This document shows, one piece after another, positions 61,164 through 64,000 of a stretch of DNA of 64,000 nt. This DNA is from Cumulibacter sp047975195. GTDB taxonomy: Bacteria > Actinomycetota > Actinomycetes > Mycobacteriales > Antricoccaceae. The number at the start of each line of letters is the position of its first letter. Positions within the stretch are counted from its first letter, which is position 1. The notes under the pieces were generated by a model. It worked only from the letters and a program-made list of their open reading frames with translations. It was not told the DNA's origin and ran no database searches. Made by a program: the position numbers and the translations under genes. Location: the NCBI GenBank assembly GCA_047975195.1, contig JBKEDB010000017.1:1-64000 (forward strand), given 5' to 3'.

Positions 61164-61290
61164 GCGCGCAGCCTAGCGCGAGTAGTTCACGAGGAGGGAC
61201 GACGTCGCGCGTGGTGGGTATCTCGTGTAACACTCACCGTCAGTGACGGTCGGCACAGTGGCGACCGCAAACATGACTTCAGGAGGACGC

Positions 61291-63603
61291 GTGCCGCACA
61301 CCACGTCGACGAGCGGCCGGACGGCGGCGTTGCCGCTGCGCGGAATGAACATCATCAGCCTCGTCGACGGAGAATTGCCCGCATTGGGTAAAGCGCTGGT
61401 CGATCTCGGAGCTGACGTCGAAGTACCGACCATGTCCGGGCGTGGGCAGGACGGTGGGTTCCGCCGGATATTCGATACGCGCGGTAAGCGACTCCTCACG
61501 CTGGAGGCAGATCAACTGGGTGCGCACGTATCTGCGCGCCTCGACGATCTGCACGCGTTGATCGCCAGCCCTGAGGCGTTGGCTGCTGCCGGTCTGCCAA
61601 ACGCCGATGACATTGCCCAGCAGCATCCTGCGCTCGTGGTCGCCTTGGTCACCGATTTCGGGCTGAGCGGGCCTCGGGCGAGCTGGCGCGGCACCGATGC
61701 CGTGTTTCAGGCGCTCGGTGGTGTGCTGTCGCGCTCGGGTGAACCCGGTGCGGCACCGCTGCTGCCGCCTGGCGAATTGTTCGTGCGCAGCGCCGCCATC
61801 CAACTTGCCTGGACCGTTCTCGCAGCGATTTATCGGGCGACCGAAGGTCGCGGGGGCGCCGTCTTGGACTGCTCGGTGTTTGAGGCGGGCGCCGTGAGCC
61901 TCGACCCGGTACACGGAATGTCGGGTTCGGGCACTCCGGACATCGTGAACGCGCACGGGCGCCCGGCCGCAGAACACCTGTATCCGATCTATCGCACCAA
62001 GGACGGGTTCGTCCGGTTGTGCGTGCTGGCGAAAGGGCAGTGGGCAGCGCTGAAGGAGTGGATGGGCAATCCCTCGTACTTCCAGGACCCGGAACTCGAG
62101 TTGACTCAGGTGCGCCAGGAGTTCCCCGAGCGGGTGCTGCCGTATATTCAGGCCTTCATCGCCAATCGCACTACTGATGACATCGTGCAGGACTGCCGCG
62201 AACACCGCATCCCGGCCTCTGGGGTGTTGTCGCCAGCCGATGTACTCGTCGAAGAGCACTTTTGCAGCAGTGGAATCCTACGCACCGTAGGCGACCTCGA
62301 CGGTCGCCCAATCGTCACCGCCGAAGGGATGGCGCGGATCGATGGCGAACGCACAGGAGTTCACGCCGATGTGCCCGCGGCACCGGTGCCGGCAGATGAC
62401 CGGCTACGCACCAGCAACCCGGATGCCGGACCATATCCGCTATCGGGTGTCACCGTGCTCGACCTCGGCGTGATCGTCGCGGGTCCAGTAGCAAGTGAGT
62501 TATTCGCCGAACTGGGCGCGCGGGTAATTCGGGTCGAGAACACTGGGTTTCCGGACGGAATGCGCCGCTCCTTCGACTTCAGTACACCGAGCCAGGCTCG
62601 CGGGCACCGCGGCAAGGAGTCGCTCGGGTTAGACCTGCGCAGCGAGGCTGGGCGCGAGGTGTTCCTGCAGTTGGCCGCCCGGGCGGATGTCGTGATTTCG
62701 AACTTCAAGCCCGGCACGCTACAGCGGCTGGGACTCGGCTACGACGACTTGCGGTCCGTCAATCCGGGGATCGTGTGCGTGGAAACGACCGCGTTCGGTG
62801 ATAGCGGTCCGTGGCAGAACGCCATGGGATACGGACCGCTGGTCCGCTCTGGTGGCGGGCACACCTGGTTGTGGCGCTCAGACGCCGACACTGAGTACTT
62901 CGCCGACGGGATCACCATCTTCCCGGACCATCTGGTGGGACGTGTGTGTGCATTGACCGCGCTGGCGAGCCTTCTCGATCGTCGCCGTACAGGGCGCGGT
63001 GCGCGGGTGACCGTCGCGCAGTGCGATGTCGGGTTGGTGCTGTTGGACGAGATTCTCGCCGCCGAGTCGGCACGGCCCGGTTCGGCGACACCGCCCGGAG
63101 TCATCGAGAACAGGCGTCTGCTGCCGGACGTCGTACTGCCGGCGGCCGGCGAGGACCAGTGGTGCATCGTCGACCCGCAGAACGCCGAACAGTTTGACGA
63201 ACTCTGCGAACTGCTCGACGTCGATCCCTCAGGCGTTCCACGTGCGCTCGCTGAGTGGATCCGCGATCGGTTACCGGACGAAGCCGCGGCGCTGCTCCAA
63301 GCGCGCGGAGTGCCGGCGGCTCGGATGCTCCGTAACGCCGAAATGGCGGCCCAACCGGCGTTGGTGGCGCGCGGTATGTATGGGACGACGTCCGTTGCCG
63401 GTAGTTACGAACACCTGCTGGTAGAGCGTTTCTCCGTGCCGCGCGAGAGTCTGGACCTACCGGAATTGGCGCCGATGCCAATGTTCGGCCAGCACACCCG
63501 CAGCGTGCTGGGTGAACTTGGGATCACCCCGAAACGTATCGACGCGCTGTTTGACCAGGGTGTCGCGCAGGCCTCGGCACTACTGGGCGAACCCCCTGCC
63601 TGA
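61291..63603 (+). CDS. Double-domain CaiB/BaiF CoA-transferase
   Basis: A 770-residue protein with two family III CoA-transferase-like halves. The N-terminal half (about 1-380) starts NIISLVDGELPALGKALVDL, where the usual VLDLT..GP strand is missing its GP, then LLTLEADQLGAHVSARLD and VFQALGGVLSRSGEPGAAPL. The second half is complete: YPLSGVTVLDLGVIVAGPVA, GARVIRVENTGFPDG, KESLGLDLRSEAGREVFLQL and FKPGTLQRLGLGYDDLRSV. GTG 61291 is chosen because AGGAGG lies 5 bases upstream. Only the second half looks likely to be catalytic. Acids used are unknown. Confidence 0.85.
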   Translation: MPHTTSTSGRTAALPLRGMNIISLVDGELPALGKALVDLGADVEVPTMSGRGQDGGFRRIFDTRGKRLLTLEADQLGAHVSARLDDLHALIASPEALAAAGLPNADDIAQQHPALVVALVTDFGLSGPRASWRGTDAVFQALGGVLSRSGEPGAAPLLPPGELFVRSAAIQLAWTVLAAIYRATEGRGGAVLDCSVFEAGAVSLDPVHGMSGSGTPDIVNAHGRPAAEHLYPIYRTKDGFVRLCVLAKGQWAALKEWMGNPSYFQDPELELTQVRQEFPERVLPYIQAFIANRTTDDIVQDCREHRIPASGVLSPADVLVEEHFCSSGILRTVGDLDGRPIVTAEGMARIDGERTGVHADVPAAPVPADDRLRTSNPDAGPYPLSGVTVLDLGVIVAGPVASELFAELGARVIRVENTGFPDGMRRSFDFSTPSQARGHRGKESLGLDLRSEAGREVFLQLAARADVVISNFKPGTLQRLGLGYDDLRSVNPGIVCVETTAFGDSGPWQNAMGYGPLVRSGGGHTWLWRSDADTEYFADGITIFPDHLVGRVCALTALASLLDRRRTGRGARVTVAQCDVGLVLLDEILAAESARPGSATPPGVIENRRLLPDVVLPAAGEDQWCIVDPQNAEQFDELCELLDVDPSGVPRALAEWIRDRLPDEAAALLQARGVPAARMLRNAEMAAQPALVARGMYGTTSVAGSYEHLLVERFSVPRESLDLPELAPMPMFGQHTRSVLGELGITPKRIDALFDQGVAQASALLGEPPA

Positions 63604-63615
63604 TTCGTGCGGGGG

Positions 63616-64000
63616 CTAGCGGACGCCGAGGATATGCATGGACAGATCCAGGAGGTTCGCTGAGCCGGGCGCGAACGCGTCGCGGACTCGCCGCTGCAGG
63701 TTGATCGGAATAGCCGAAGCGCCCCAGGTAGCGCCGGCCAGTGCGCCCACGAGCGGGCCGCAGGCCTCGGCGTTGACACACGCGTCGACGAAAGAATCTT
63801 GCCAATCGATCGTCAGCGATTCCAGGAAGGCCATCCAGCGGAGTTCGCCGTCCACATCGCTGATGTTGGCGAGGCCTATCGACAGATCGAGTTCGCCGGT
63901 GAGAACTGTGTGCCGCAGCGTGCGGGTCCACAGGGGAGCGGCCCGGACTGCTTCGCGTCTTGCCCCGGCGAGCTCACTGAGGACTATCGATGCCTCGTGC
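63616..64000 (-). CDS. ADP-ribosylglycohydrolase-like protein, C-terminal part (cut by window end)
   Basis: The minus frame is open to the window edge and its visible 127 residues end at 63616. It reads LSIGLANISDVDGELRWM and WQDSFVDACVNAEACGPLVG, followed by ALAGATWGASAIP, which resembles the GALAGAxxGxxAIP ending of the ADP-ribosylglycohydrolase family. The metal-binding GDTDT that normally precedes it reads NAEAC here, so the metal site may be lost or the assignment wrong. It is convergent with the CoA-transferase, with 12 bp between stops. Confidence 0.45.
   Translation of the reverse strand, partial: HEASIVLSELAGARREAVRAAPLWTRTLRHTVLTGELDLSIGLANISDVDGELRWMAFLESLTIDWQDSFVDACVNAEACGPLVGALAGATWGASAIPINLQRRVRDAFAPGSANLLDLSMHILGVR

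Noticed and set aside
61279..62259. 326-residue minus-strand open frame
   Set aside because: Antisense shadow of the CoA-transferase; no recognisable motif.
1..64000. CRISPR arrays, tRNA and rRNA genes
   Set aside because: No regularly spaced direct repeats, cloverleaf-type sequences or rRNA segments were seen on reading through the window.

Overview
The window comes from a high-GC actinobacterium, most likely Mycobacteriales or a close relative. The evidence is an LpqH-type 19-kDa lipoprotein, an LppM-type lipoprotein, an EthA-like Baeyer-Villiger monooxygenase, an F420-type luciferase-like oxidoreductase, a FadD11/15-like acyl-CoA synthetase and an IdeR/DtxR-like iron box. GTG and TTG starts and 4-bp ATGA/GTGA overlaps are common. 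No rRNA, tRNA or CRISPR array was seen.

Layout. 1-1528: an IS3-family transposase, cut by the window edge, has landed in an IS21-family istA; the IS21 end abuts the 5' end of a small protein-tyrosine-phosphatase-like gene. 2015-5418: small genes (flavin/PNPOx-type protein, LpqH-like lipoprotein, a frameshifted DUF1772 membrane gene, two small membrane proteins). 5477-45265: about 40 kb dominated by CoA-thioester metabolism, with five acyl-CoA synthetases, three CaiB/BaiF CoA-transferases, two crotonases, a paired acyl-CoA dehydrogenase, two paralogous HpaB-family flavin enzymes, a biotin-dependent acyl-CoA carboxylase, a FlK-like thioesterase, an Ldh_2 dehydrogenase, an amidohydrolase, a dipeptide-type ABC importer, two EamA exporters and two TetR regulators. 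45314-51602: a siderophore-iron operon (binding lipoprotein, two permeases, ATPase, a luciferase-like flavin monooxygenase, an enterochelin-type esterase) behind an iron box. 51793-64000: EthA-like monooxygenase, LppM-like lipoprotein, FadD15-like synthetase, ArsC-like protein, a branched-chain 2-oxoacid dehydrogenase operon (E1 alpha, E1 beta, E2), DNA glycosylase plus HIT protein, a double-domain CoA-transferase and the end of a probable ADP-ribosylglycohydrolase.

How it may work together (inference). The central region reads as several catabolic modules for carboxylic acids whose identity the sequence does not reveal. An importer brings substrate in; synthetases or CoA-transferases activate it; dehydrogenases, crotonases and HpaB-like enzymes process the CoA ester; the carboxylase and thioesterase handle or clear products. 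Two modules with related synthetases carry the same candidate operator, GTGAC-N6-GTCAC, just downstream of a TTGACA promoter, which suggests a shared repressor. The most unusual unit is 35057-42059: two HpaB-family paralogs without the iron-sulfur ligands expected of 4-hydroxybutyryl-CoA dehydratase and without a flavin reductase beside them, grouped with a paired acyl-CoA dehydrogenase and a synthetase.
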